NCBI RefSeq assembly: GCF_017948455.1
Contig: NZ_JAFFSU010000011.1
Coordinates: 1 to 64,000 of the forward strand
Origin: Streptomyces sp. GESEQ-4
GTDB lineage: Bacteria; Actinomycetota; Actinomycetes; Streptomycetales; Streptomycetaceae
Direction of reading: 5' to 3'
Length of the DNA stretch: 64,000 nucleotides
Part shown: piece after piece, positions 18,204-26,016 of the stretch
Layout: each line of letters starts with the position of its first letter
How positions within the stretch are numbered: the first letter of the stretch is position 1
Notes under the pieces: model-generated
What the model was told of the DNA's origin: nothing
Seen by the model: only the letters and a program-made list of their open reading frames with translations
The model's database searches: none
Made by a program: the position numbers and the translations under genes

Positions 18204-21200
18204 TGCTGACTCCCGTCGGGGCGCTCACTGCCGTCCGGGTACGGCTGTGCCGGGTCGTACGTCGCGTCGTAGCCCTGGTGATAGGTCCCGTCCTGGCCCT
18301 GCTCGTACGCGGTCTGCTCGTACGCGCTCTGCTCGTACGCGCTCTGCTCGTACGCCTGCTGGTCGTAGGACCCCGGCTGGCCCGAACCGCCGTACGCGTA
18401 AGGGTCGTACTGCCCGCCCTGGTACGGGTCCGCCGGGTACTGCTGGCCGTACGCCCCGTCCTGGTACTGCTGCTGGGTGGCGCCCTGGTACTGCTCGCCG
18501 TCATAGCCGCCGTACTCGGCGCCCGCGTAGGTCGAGTCCCACTCGCCGTACGGCTGCTGCTGTGGAATCACTGCCGGGGGCTCCTGCGGCGGAGGCGGGA
18601 ACTCCTCGGCATGGTCCGTCTCTTCGGCCTCCGCCTGGGCGCGCAGGCGGCGGGCGCGGCGGCCCTCGCCCGGTACGGCCTCGGCCGGGACGACCGCCAC
18701 CTCCTCCGGGAGGTCGTCGTCGACGTCCCGGCGGCGGCCGGGCAGGGCCATGACGACGAGGACGACGGCGAGGGAGCCCTGGGCCCACAGCCAGGCGGTG
18801 TGGGTGAGCGGCGCGTCGAAGGTGACGTCCAGCTGCCCGCCGGAGGCGGGGAGTTCGAAGCCCTGGGCCCATCCGTCGACCGTCTTGCGCGTCAGCGGCT
18901 TGCCGTCCAGGGTGGCCGTCCAGCCCACGTCGGCGGTGTCGGCGAGCCGCAGGATCCTTCCCTCGGCGCCTGCCGGAATCGTGGTGTGGATCTCCACGGG
19001 CCCGGCGGCGACGGACTGCGCGCCCCCGGAGCCCGACTCGGCGACTATCGCCGCCCGCGAGACCTGCTGATCGACCCGCCACAGCGCCCCGCCGTCCTGC
19101 TGGCTCAGCCGCGACAGCCCGGGCGTGGCATCCAGCACGCGGGTCACCTCGCGCGGGGCGCCCTTGTGGACGAGGACGTAGCGCACGGCGAACTTGCCGA
19201 GCTGGTCGGACTGATCGGCGCCGGACCCGGCGACGAGGTTGGCGACGACCTTGTCGAGCGTCGCGTTCTCGCCGTCCGCCGCGGCCAGTTCGCCGTCACC
19301 CATCCGTGCCCCGGAACCGCGGACGAGCATGTAGCCGACGCGGGCCGCGGAGTCGCTGTCGAGGACGAGGGTGCGGGCCTGGTCGCGGGTGTTGCTCTCC
19401 TCGGCGACGAACGCGGGCACCTGCACCGGGTCGCGCCGCTCCAACGGTCCGTCGGCGCCGCTGATCATCCAGCCCGCGGCGACGAGCAGCGGGCCCGCGG
19501 CCGAGGCGAAGGCGATCAGGGCGGCCACCGGCTGACGCCAGCCGAAGCTCTGCTCGGCGACACGCGCGCGTGCCCCGTCGGCACCGAGCGCGGCGGCGGC
19601 GAGGAGGGCGATGCCGTAGACGAGAGTCGCGGGGCCGGCCCAGGTGGAGCTGTTGGACAGGACAGCGAAGACGAGGCCCACCAGAGCCACTGCCCAGGCC
19701 GTCCAGACTCCGAACTGACGGTGGGAGCGCAACAGGGCGGCCAGCGCGGCCAGCACGATGCCGATGAGCATCAGCCCGTTCACCGTGCCCGGCCCGCCGG
19801 GGCTGGCGCCGAGCAGGTCGGTGGCGGACGCGGCCGAGGCTCCGTACTCCAGACCGGCTTCCTCGAAGAAGCCGGACGGGAACAGGGTCAGCGACCAGGG
19901 CGCGAGCACCAGCAGGGGCGTGCCGAGCTGGGCCAGGAAGCGCAGGCCGTGGGCGGTGATGTCGGCGCGGCGCACAGCCAGCACGCCGATGCCGAGGATC
20001 AGCGCGATGGGCCACACGATCGGCGTGAACGCGGTGGTGACGGTCAACAGCAGGGCGTACGCCCAAGTGGCGCGCCAACTGCCGCGCGCCCCCGAGGCGT
20101 TCCCCAGGCCGCTGGCCGAGATGCCCGCGCGCGCGAGGAGCGGCAGCAGGATCGCGAGGACGGCCGTGCCGATGCGGCCGCCGGCGAGCGCGCCGGTGGC
20201 GGCGGGCAGGAAGGCGTAGACGACGGCCGCCCACGCGCGCAGCAGCCGCGACTCGACGAGCGGGCGGGAGGCGAAGTACGCGGCGAGACCGGCCAGCGGC
20301 ACCGAGCAGACCAGCAGAACCGTGACCGCGAGCCCGGTGGAGCCGAACAGCGCGGAGGCCAGCAGGGCGACGAACGCGAGATACGGCGGTGCGGACGAGG
20401 TGCCGCCGGCGGCCACTCCATGCCAGGAGTCCAGGTACCGCGACCACAGCTCGCTCGCTTCGGCCGGGGCGGGCAGCAGCGCGCCGCCCGCGAGCGCGCC
20501 GCCGCCGAGCAGTTGGCGGCAGGCGATGAGCGAGACGAGCAGCAGCACCAGGAAGAGCATCGGGCCAGGGTTGCGGGCGATGCGCTTCAGGCGCGCGAAC
20601 TGCTCTATCTCCAGGAAGTCCGCGTCGTCCCCGCCGGGCCCGGACTCGACCGCGCCCCCGTGCCGCCCGGCACCGGCGGCGGTCTCGGGGTCGGAGTCGC
20701 GGAAGAGGCTGCCCGCGGCCTGCTCTACGGTGGCCCGCACGGTCGCGCCGGGCGGCGGGAACAGCGCTCGCAGCTCGTCCTTCTCGATCTGCGGGCGGCC
20801 GCGCCTGCGCCGTCCGGCGATGATCCGCTCGGGCCGCAGCAGCACCGACAGCAGACCCCGGATCTCGTCGAGGGCCTGCCCGGGGACCTTGCCCACGAGG
20901 TAGGCGACGGTCCGCAGCAGGGTGCCGAGCACCAGCCGCACCAGGACCCAGGGCAGCACGGCCGTCCGCGTGTTGACCAGCAGCGTGTAGACGGCGCCGG
21001 CCTTGTCGACCTTGTGCGGGGAGGCCGACGTACGGCCCACACAGTCGACGGTGCGGCGCTCACGGGAGGCCGCCTCGGCGTGTCGTACGACCGCCTCGGG
21101 GGCGATGAGGACGCGGTGGCCGGCGGCCTGGGCACGCCAGCACAGGTCGACGTCGTCGCGCATCAGGGGCAGCCGGCGGTCGAACCCGCCGAGCTGCTCG

Positions 21201-21949
21201 AAGACATCGCGCCGCACGAGCATGCCGGCGGTGGACACGGACAGCACGGACCGGACGTGGTCGTGCTGGCCCTGGTCCTGTTCGCGGCGGTCCAGGCCGG
21301 TCCAGCGGCGGCCGGAGTTGGCGATGGTGACGCCGACCTCGAGCAGCTGGCGGCGGTCGTACCAACCGCGGAGCTTGGGGCCCACGACGGCGATGTCGTC
21401 GCGGCCGAGTTCGTGCTCGCTCTCCACGACGCGCAGCAGCTGGGCCAGGGCGTCCGGCTCCGGGGCGCAGTCGTCGTGGAGCAGCCACAGCCATTGCACC
21501 GGCTCCCCGTAAGGGAGTTCGGGCAGGTCGTACGCGTCATCGCGCCAGGTACGGGTGACGGGGTCCCAGCCGCTCGGGCGCTTCAGATAGGGCAGCTCGT
21601 CCGGGGTGAGGAGTGGGGCGGTGCGGCCCGCCTCCTCGACGGCCTGGCCGAAGCCGGTGCGACGGGCGAGGTGCAGCACACGGTCGGCGCCGAGGGCGTC
21701 GGTGAGCAGTTGGGCGGATTGGTCCGCGCTGCCGGTGTCGGCCGCCATGGCGTACTGAACGGGGCGCTCCTGGCCGAGCAGCCCGGCGAGCGCGTCGGGC
21801 AGCCAGCGGGCGCCGTCATGGGAGACGAGCACCGCTGTCACTACATGACGCGGAAACTCAGGCGCGGCAGCGGCGTCTTGGTGGGCTGCCGTATGACTGT
21901 GCACGGACATCGAGGTACGGGCCCCGGTTCGATGGACTGCGGTGGACAC
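18200..21949 (-). CDS. Giant membrane glycosyltransferase, GT2 N-terminal domain
   Basis: This protein has 1249 residues from the GTG at 21949. An ATG at 21910 is an equally good start and neither has a strong ribosome site. A cytoplasmic GT-A domain of family 2 covers about residues 35-310: TAVLVSHDGARWLPDALAG, the acidic site LLHDDCAPEPDALAQ, and LMRDDVDLCWRAQAAG. Ten or more membrane helices over about 460-840 follow, then an extracytoplasmic beta-rich part, a last helix near 1070, and a cytoplasmic tail rich in Gln, Tyr, Pro and Gly with YEQ(S/T)A repeats. It probably transfers a sugar to a lipid-linked or surface polymer. Coupling to the DUF5719 gene is by a 4-bp overlap. Confidence 0.9.
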   Translation of the reverse strand: MSTAVHRTGARTSMSVHSHTAAHQDAAAAPEFPRHVVTAVLVSHDGARWLPDALAGLLGQERPVQYAMAADTGSADQSAQLLTDALGADRVLHLARRTGFGQAVEEAGRTAPLLTPDELPYLKRPSGWDPVTRTWRDDAYDLPELPYGEPVQWLWLLHDDCAPEPDALAQLLRVVESEHELGRDDIAVVGPKLRGWYDRRQLLEVGVTIANSGRRWTGLDRREQDQGQHDHVRSVLSVSTAGMLVRRDVFEQLGGFDRRLPLMRDDVDLCWRAQAAGHRVLIAPEAVVRHAEAASRERRTVDCVGRTSASPHKVDKAGAVYTLLVNTRTAVLPWVLVRLVLGTLLRTVAYLVGKVPGQALDEIRGLLSVLLRPERIIAGRRRRGRPQIEKDELRALFPPPGATVRATVEQAAGSLFRDSDPETAAGAGRHGGAVESGPGGDDADFLEIEQFARLKRIARNPGPMLFLVLLLVSLIACRQLLGGGALAGGALLPAPAEASELWSRYLDSWHGVAAGGTSSAPPYLAFVALLASALFGSTGLAVTVLLVCSVPLAGLAAYFASRPLVESRLLRAWAAVVYAFLPAATGALAGGRIGTAVLAILLPLLARAGISASGLGNASGARGSWRATWAYALLLTVTTAFTPIVWPIALILGIGVLAVRRADITAHGLRFLAQLGTPLLVLAPWSLTLFPSGFFEEAGLEYGASAASATDLLGASPGGPGTVNGLMLIGIVLAALAALLRSHRQFGVWTAWAVALVGLVFAVLSNSSTWAGPATLVYGIALLAAAALGADGARARVAEQSFGWRQPVAALIAFASAAGPLLVAAGWMISGADGPLERRDPVQVPAFVAEESNTRDQARTLVLDSDSAARVGYMLVRGSGARMGDGELAAADGENATLDKVVANLVAGSGADQSDQLGKFAVRYVLVHKGAPREVTRVLDATPGLSRLSQQDGGALWRVDQQVSRAAIVAESGSGGAQSVAAGPVEIHTTIPAGAEGRILRLADTADVGWTATLDGKPLTRKTVDGWAQGFELPASGGQLDVTFDAPLTHTAWLWAQGSLAVVLVVMALPGRRRDVDDDLPEEVAVVPAEAVPGEGRRARRLRAQAEAEETDHAEEFPPPPQEPPAVIPQQQPYGEWDSTYAGAEYGGYDGEQYQGATQQQYQDGAYGQQYPADPYQGGQYDPYAYGGSGQPGSYDQQAYEQSAYEQSAYEQTAYEQGQDGTYHQGYDATYDPAQPYPDGSERPDGSQQ
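18299..18358 (-). repeat. 15-bp in-frame tandem repeat in the glycosyltransferase tail
   Basis: Four units of CTGCTCGTACGC plus three variable bases encode, on the minus strand, AYEQS/T pentapeptides close to the C terminus. The unit keeps the reading frame, so copy number is free to vary. Confidence 0.85.
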
Positions 21950-22091
21950 CTGTGCCCACAGGGGGCAGCGGGACGTCTCGGACGAGCGACCACACTATCG
22001 GCTGGGCATGACGTCGGCCCGCCGCCTGTGGATAACCCACCTGCAACGGGCCGTTCGTCACATATGTACGAAAGGGATGCCTATCGTCCGG

Positions 22092-22355
22092 TCAGACGGC
22101 GGCCTTCTTCAGCCGACGTCGTTCACGCTCGGACAGCCCCCCCCAGATGCCGAACCGCTCGTCGTTGGCGAGGGCGTACTCGAGGCACTCGGAGCGGACC
22201 TCGCAGGCGAGACAGACCTTCTTGGCCTCGCGGGTGGAGCCGCCCTTCTCGGGGAAGAAGGACTCGGGGTCGGTCTGGGCGCACAGCGCGCGCTCCTGCC
22301 AGCCGAGTTCCTCGTCCGCGTCGTCGACCAGCAGTTGCTGCACCAGCTCGGTCAT
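22092..22355 (-). CDS. whiB: WhiB, iron-sulfur sporulation regulator
   Basis: This 87-residue Wbl protein carries four cysteines for a [4Fe-4S] cluster (ALCAQ, then CLACEVRSEC), the GIWGGLSERER turn, and a basic C-terminal tail (RRRLKKAAV). Length and sequence match what I know of Streptomyces WhiB, which works with WhiA as co-activator to start sporulation septation and stop aerial growth. The ATG at 22355 has GAGGGG five nt upstream. It is alone in its transcript, with a long promoter region (22356-22780). Other Wbl paralogues of similar size exist, but the genomic context agrees with whiB. Confidence 0.93.
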   Translation of the reverse strand: MTELVQQLLVDDADEELGWQERALCAQTDPESFFPEKGGSTREAKKVCLACEVRSECLEYALANDERFGIWGGLSERERRRLKKAAV

Positions 22356-22785
22356 GTGCGCCCCTCGTCAGTCTTTCGCGTCCCCGTGATGTAGCCGTTA
22401 CCGATTTCGGCTGAACGACACGAGTGAAATTACAAGTGTGCTGCTCCGGGCGAGTCAAGCCGAGATCTGCTATTGAGCCCCTTATTCACTCTGCGGAACC
22501 AAGGCCTAGCGGAAAGTGTTCAAATCGTCCTAAACCTTGACAAGCAGATGAGGCCCCGGAGGGCCTCCACCCCCGCGCAGAGCCTGTACGGAGAAGGACG
22601 CCCGGAACATCGATCCCGTTCCGACACACACTCGAATCGATCCGGATCACAGTCCGATCACGGGATCGCATCGAGGTTTGTGCGCCCGGTTGTGCGCCAT
22701 GTGTCCCGGCCGCCCCATGCACAAACCTTTCGTCACGGGGATGAACCGGATGAGGTGAAACCCGTCCCAGATACCGGGCGCCGAG
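22356..22785. promoter_or_regulatory. whiB upstream region with a large inverted repeat
   Basis: This non-coding stretch of 430 bp contains GACAC (the core of WhiA sites) at 22417-22421 and 22623-22627. It has an AGTGA half-site at 22424-22428 that recalls BldD boxes but lacks a good second half. A perfect 10-bp inverted repeat, AGGTTTGTGC at 22674-22683 with GCACAAACCT at 22719-22728, encloses a 35-nt loop. I cannot place the whiB start sites with confidence. Confidence 0.5.
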
Positions 22786-22822
22786 TTGACAGTGCGAGGT
22801 GTCAACCGCTGTCCTTGTGGGC
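22785..22822 (+). promoter_or_regulatory. Candidate promoter and inverted repeat of the cysteine dioxygenase transcript
   Basis: TTGACA at 22786-22791 and a weak -10 (TGTCCT, 22810-22815) with an 18-bp spacer would start RNA at about the A of the ATG at 22823, giving a leaderless message. The -35 is embedded in a perfect inverted repeat GTTGACA...TGTCAAC (22785-22791 and 22800-22806), a possible operator. Confidence 0.5.
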
Positions 22823-22918
22823 ATGCTCGCGCACTTGGCACTCACCTCGACCCGCACCACCGGGTCCCTCGGTGCTGCCCGCGCCCGCTGTCGCTGTTGT
22901 CGCTGTTCCTGCTGTTGA
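22823..22918 (+). CDS. Polycysteine leader peptide upstream of cysteine dioxygenase
   Basis: A 31-codon ORF begins MLAHLALTSTRTTG and ends CRCCRCSCC followed by TGA. Six of its last nine residues are cysteine. Five of the six Cys codons are TGT, which is rare in this G+C-rich genome. Its ATG lies where a leaderless transcript would begin. The next gene, 116 nt downstream, is cysteine dioxygenase. Polycysteine leaderless short ORFs acting as cysteine-responsive attenuators are described in mycobacteria; I infer the same logic here, with ribosomes stalling at the Cys run when Cys-tRNA is short. It is too small to be found by usual length cut-offs. It may not yield a stable protein. Confidence 0.72.
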   Translation: MLAHLALTSTRTTGSLGAARARCRCCRCSCC

Positions 22919-22977
22919 GCCGCACGCGCTCCGGCTGCCACTGAGTCCATCGGACCGGCTTCCACACCTTCATCTCC

Positions 22978-23014
22978 TTCTTCTTGCTTCTCTTGCTTCT
23001 CTTGCTTCTCTTGC
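22978..23014 (+). repeat. CT-rich 9-bp tandem repeat in the leader-dioxygenase gap
   Basis: TTGCTTCTC is repeated three times from 22984, preceded by CTCCTTCTTC and followed by a partial unit. The pyrimidine-rich run ends 4 nt before the GAGGA ribosome site at 23018-23022 and is partly complementary to it. It could therefore mask translation initiation. Confidence 0.75.
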
Positions 23015-23034
23015 GACGAGGAACCACCCCACCC

Positions 23035-23526
23035 ATGAACAGCGACAGCGACCTCCAGATCGCCGGCGACATCCTTGAAGTCCCGCACCTGCTGCGGGCG
23101 CCGAGTGAGCACCCGGCCACCGTCGCCGACTTCGTCGGCCTGGCCCGCTCCATCGCCGCCGACCGCTCCCAGTGGCAGCACCTGGTCCAGTACGACGCCA
23201 CGTCCCGTTGGTACCACCGGCTGCGCACCGGCCCCGGATACGAGGTGTGGCTGCTGTCCTGGGTGCCCGGCCAGGGCAGCGGGCGGCACGACCACGGCCT
23301 GTCTTCCGGAGTGCTGACCGTCCTCGACGGCACGCTGACCGAGCACACGGAACGCGGCACGCGCGCGTTGCAGGCGGGTACGCAGAGGGTGTTCGCGCCG
23401 GGGTACGTCCACGAGGTGGTCAACGACGCGCTGGAGCCCGCGGTCAGCCTGCACGTCTATTTCCCGGGCCTCACCGACATGCCGATGCACAGCGCCCAGT
23501 GCACAGCGGCCGCTCCGGTCTCGTAA
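23035..23526 (+). CDS. Cysteine dioxygenase family protein (cupin)
   Basis: This 163-residue protein starts at the ATG at 23035, 12 nt after GAGGA. A longer frame from 22984 begins with an artefactual leucine run. It has the cupin pattern of thiol dioxygenases: PGQGSGRHDHGLSSGVLTVLDG with the metal His pair, and FAPGYVHEVVND with the third His. Iron enzymes of this family oxidise cysteine to cysteine sulfinate using O2 and so drain excess cysteine. Related thiol substrates are possible. The leader ORF upstream suggests cysteine-dependent control. fbiA follows after 42 nt. Confidence 0.9.
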   Translation: MNSDSDLQIAGDILEVPHLLRAPSEHPATVADFVGLARSIAADRSQWQHLVQYDATSRWYHRLRTGPGYEVWLLSWVPGQGSGRHDHGLSSGVLTVLDGTLTEHTERGTRALQAGTQRVFAPGYVHEVVNDALEPAVSLHVYFPGLTDMPMHSAQCTAAAPVS

Positions 23527-23568
23527 CCGCCTGCCCGGTTGTCGTACCCGCCTGCAACACTGATTCCC

Positions 23569-24528
23569 ATGCGCATTGTGGTTCTGGCAGGCGGCATCGG
23601 CGGTGCCCGGTTCCTGCGCGGTCTGATGCAGGCCGTGCCGGACGCGGACATCACGGTCATCGGCAACACCGGGGACGACATCCACCTCTTCGGCCTGAAG
23701 GTCTGCCCGGACCTCGACACGGTGATGTACACGCTCGGCGGCGGCATCAACGAGAAGCAGGGCTGGGGCCGGGCCGACGAGACCTTCCATCTCAAGGAGG
23801 AGCTCGCGGCGTACGGCGTCGGGCCCGAGTGGTTCGGGCTCGGTGACCGGGACTTCGCCACGCACATCGTGCGGACGCAGATGCTCGGCGCCGGGTATCC
23901 GCTGAGCGCGGTGACCGAGGCGCTGTGCGACCGCTGGAAGCCGGGAGTCCGGCTGATCCCGATGACCGACGACCGCGTGGAGACGCATGTGGCCGTAGAG
24001 GTCGACGGCGAGCGCAAGGCCATCCACTTCCAGGAGTACTGGGTACGGCTGCGGGCGTCGGTGCCGGCCGAGGCGGTCGTGCCGGTGGGCGCGGAGCAGT
24101 CGAAGCCGGCGCCGGGGGTCCTGGAGGCGATCGCCGAGGCGGACGTCATCCTCTTCCCGCCGTCCAACCCGGTCGTGTCGGTCGGCACGATCCTCGCCGT
24201 GCCCGGCATCCGCGAGGCCATCGCCGACGCCGGGGTGCCGGTCGTGGGCCTGTCCCCCATCGTCGGGGACGCGCCCGTGCGGGGCATGGCCGACAAGGTG
24301 CTCGCGGCGGTCGGCGTCGAGTCGACGGCCGCGGCGGTCGCCGAGCACTACGGCTCGGGGCTGCTGGACGGCTGGCTGGTCGACACCGTCGACGCGGCGT
24401 CCGTCGAGCGCGTCGAGGCGGCGGGCATCCGCTGCCGGGCCGTACCGCTGATGATGACCGACCTCGACGCGGCCACGCAGATGGCCCGGGAGGCACTGGC
24501 CATGGCGGCGGAGGTTCAAGCGGCATGA
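23569..24528 (+). CDS. fbiA: Phospholactate/phosphoenolpyruvate transferase of coenzyme F420 biosynthesis
   Basis: This 319-residue CofD/FbiA protein joins the three-carbon phosphate unit to the deazaflavin Fo, giving (dehydro-)F420-0. In actinobacteria the donor derives from phosphoenolpyruvate. Signatures are the N-terminal MRIVVLAGGIGGARFLRGL, VIGNTGDDIHLFGLKVCPDLDTVMYTLGG near residue 35, and PSNPVVSVGTILAVPGIR. The ATG at 23569 replaces an upstream GTG that adds ten unlike residues. An AACACT hexamer 8-13 nt before the ATG could be a -10 for its own leaderless transcript. It overlaps fbiB by four bases. Confidence 0.97.
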   Translation: MRIVVLAGGIGGARFLRGLMQAVPDADITVIGNTGDDIHLFGLKVCPDLDTVMYTLGGGINEKQGWGRADETFHLKEELAAYGVGPEWFGLGDRDFATHIVRTQMLGAGYPLSAVTEALCDRWKPGVRLIPMTDDRVETHVAVEVDGERKAIHFQEYWVRLRASVPAEAVVPVGAEQSKPAPGVLEAIAEADVILFPPSNPVVSVGTILAVPGIREAIADAGVPVVGLSPIVGDAPVRGMADKVLAAVGVESTAAAVAEHYGSGLLDGWLVDTVDAASVERVEAAGIRCRAVPLMMTDLDAATQMAREALAMAAEVQAA

Positions 24529-25835
24529 GCACGGCACCTGACGACGGCTACCGGGTCTGGGCCGTTCCCGGCCTTCCCGAGGTGGCCGCGGGCGACGATC
24601 TCGCCAAGCTGATCGCCGCCGCCGAACCCGGGCTGGCCGACGGGGACGTCCTGCTCGTCACCTCGAAGATCGTGTCCAAGGCGGAGGGACGGGTGGTGGC
24701 GGCGGACGACCGCGAGGCCGCCATCGACGCCGAGACCGTACGGATCGTGGCGCGGCGCGGCCCCTTGCGGATCGTCGAGAACCGGCAGGGGCTCGTGATG
24801 GCCGCCGCCGGGGTCGACGCCTCCAACACCCCTTCCGGGACAGTGCTGTTGCTGCCCGAGGACCCGGACGCGTCCGCGCGCGCGATCCGCGACGGGCTGC
24901 GGGACGCCCTCGGCGTCACCGTCGGAGTCGTCGTCACCGACACCTTCGGGCGGCCCTGGCGTACGGGGCTCACGGACGTCGCCATCGGTGCGGCCGGGGT
25001 GCGTGTGCTGGACGATCTGCGTGGGGGAACGGACGCGCACGGCAATCCGCTCAGCGCGACCGTCGTGGCGACGGCGGACGAACTGGCCGCCGCCGGAGAC
25101 CTGGTCAAGGGCAAGGCCGCCGGGCTGCCCGTCGCCGTCCTGCGCGGGCTGGCGCACGTGGTGGCCGCGGACGACGGGGAGGGGGCGCGGGCCATGGTGC
25201 GCGGCGCGCGCGACGACATGTTCCGGCTGGGCACGTCCGAGGCGGTGCGGGAGGCGGTGACTCAGCGGCGTACGGTACGGGCCTTCACGGACGAGCCGGT
25301 GGACGCCGGGGCGGTGCGGCGGGCGGTCGCCGCGGCGGTGACCGCGCCGGCGCCGCATCACACCACGCCCTGGCGGTTCGTACTGCTGGAGTCGGCGGAG
25401 TCCCGGACCGGGTTGCTGGATGCCATGCGGGACGCGTGGATCGCCGACCTGCGGCGGGACGGGAAGAGCGAGGAGTCCATCGCCAAGCGGGTGCGGCGGG
25501 GGGACGTGCTGCGGAACGCGCCGTACCTCGTGGTGCCGTGCCTGGTGATGGACGGGTCGCACACGTACGGGGACGTACGGCGGGACGGCGCCGAGCGGGA
25601 GATGTTCGTGGTCGCGGCCGGGGCCGGCGTGCAGAACTTCCTGGTCGCGCTGGCCGGGGAGCGGCTGGGGTCGGCGTGGGTGTCGTCGACGATGTTCTGC
25701 CGGGATGTCGTGCGGGAGGTGCTCGGGCTGCCGGAGCACTGGGATCCGATGGGCGCGGTGGCGGTCGGTCATCCGGCGGAGGAGCCGCGGGCTCGGGGGG
25801 AGCGGGATGCGGGGGCGTTCATCGAGGTTCGGTGA
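24525..25835 (+). CDS. fbiB: Coenzyme F420:L-glutamate ligase / dehydro-F420-0 reductase
   Basis: This 436-residue fusion has two parts. Residues about 1-245 are the CofE-type ligase that adds gamma-linked glutamates to F420-0 (LLVTSKIVSKAEGR, VVTDTFGRPWRTGLTDVAIG, GAAGVRVLDDLRG). Residues about 250-436 are an FMN-binding nitroreductase domain (RRTVRAFTDEPVDAGAVRRAVAAA, HHTTPWRFVLLES) that reduces dehydro-F420-0 in actinobacterial FbiB. Translation is coupled to fbiA through ATGA. The two genes suffice for the last steps of F420 maturation; fbiC and fbiD are not in the window. Confidence 0.97.
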   Translation: MSTAPDDGYRVWAVPGLPEVAAGDDLAKLIAAAEPGLADGDVLLVTSKIVSKAEGRVVAADDREAAIDAETVRIVARRGPLRIVENRQGLVMAAAGVDASNTPSGTVLLLPEDPDASARAIRDGLRDALGVTVGVVVTDTFGRPWRTGLTDVAIGAAGVRVLDDLRGGTDAHGNPLSATVVATADELAAAGDLVKGKAAGLPVAVLRGLAHVVAADDGEGARAMVRGARDDMFRLGTSEAVREAVTQRRTVRAFTDEPVDAGAVRRAVAAAVTAPAPHHTTPWRFVLLESAESRTGLLDAMRDAWIADLRRDGKSEESIAKRVRRGDVLRNAPYLVVPCLVMDGSHTYGDVRRDGAEREMFVVAAGAGVQNFLVALAGERLGSAWVSSTMFCRDVVREVLGLPEHWDPMGAVAVGHPAEEPRARGERDAGAFIEVR

Positions 25836-25910
25836 CGTGACGCTCCGCTGAGGCCGGGTGCCTACGGATCGGGGGGGTGGAGATTCGCGGGCGACTGCGG
25901 CGTCGTCGTG

Positions 25911-25947
25911 GCTGGTCGCGCAGTTCCCCGCGCCCCTTGGGGCGTTG
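25911..25947. repeat. Extragenic repeat of the GCGCAGTTCCCCGCGCCCC type
   Basis: TGGCTGGTCGCGCAGTTCC continuing CCGCGCCCCTTGGGGCG is a motif I recognise from many Streptomyces intergenic regions. Its end can fold (GCGCCCCTTGGGGCG). It lies between fbiB and the AlkA-like gene and probably ends the fbi transcript. Confidence 0.6.
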
Positions 25948-26016
25948 TCCGCACGTCGTTGGCTATGTACCGCCTAGTCTCGTAGAGCTTTCTCCCTCAC
26001 CTCTAGGACCTCATTC

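Noticed and set aside
18278..22414. Plus-strand reading frame of more than 1300 codons over the glycosyltransferase and whiB
   Set aside because: It is entirely antisense to a GT2 gene and whiB, with low-complexity translation and no domain.
22984..23034. N-terminal leucine run in front of cysteine dioxygenase as part of the protein
   Set aside because: It results from the CTT-rich tandem repeat. The ribosome site GAGGA and family length support the ATG at 23035.
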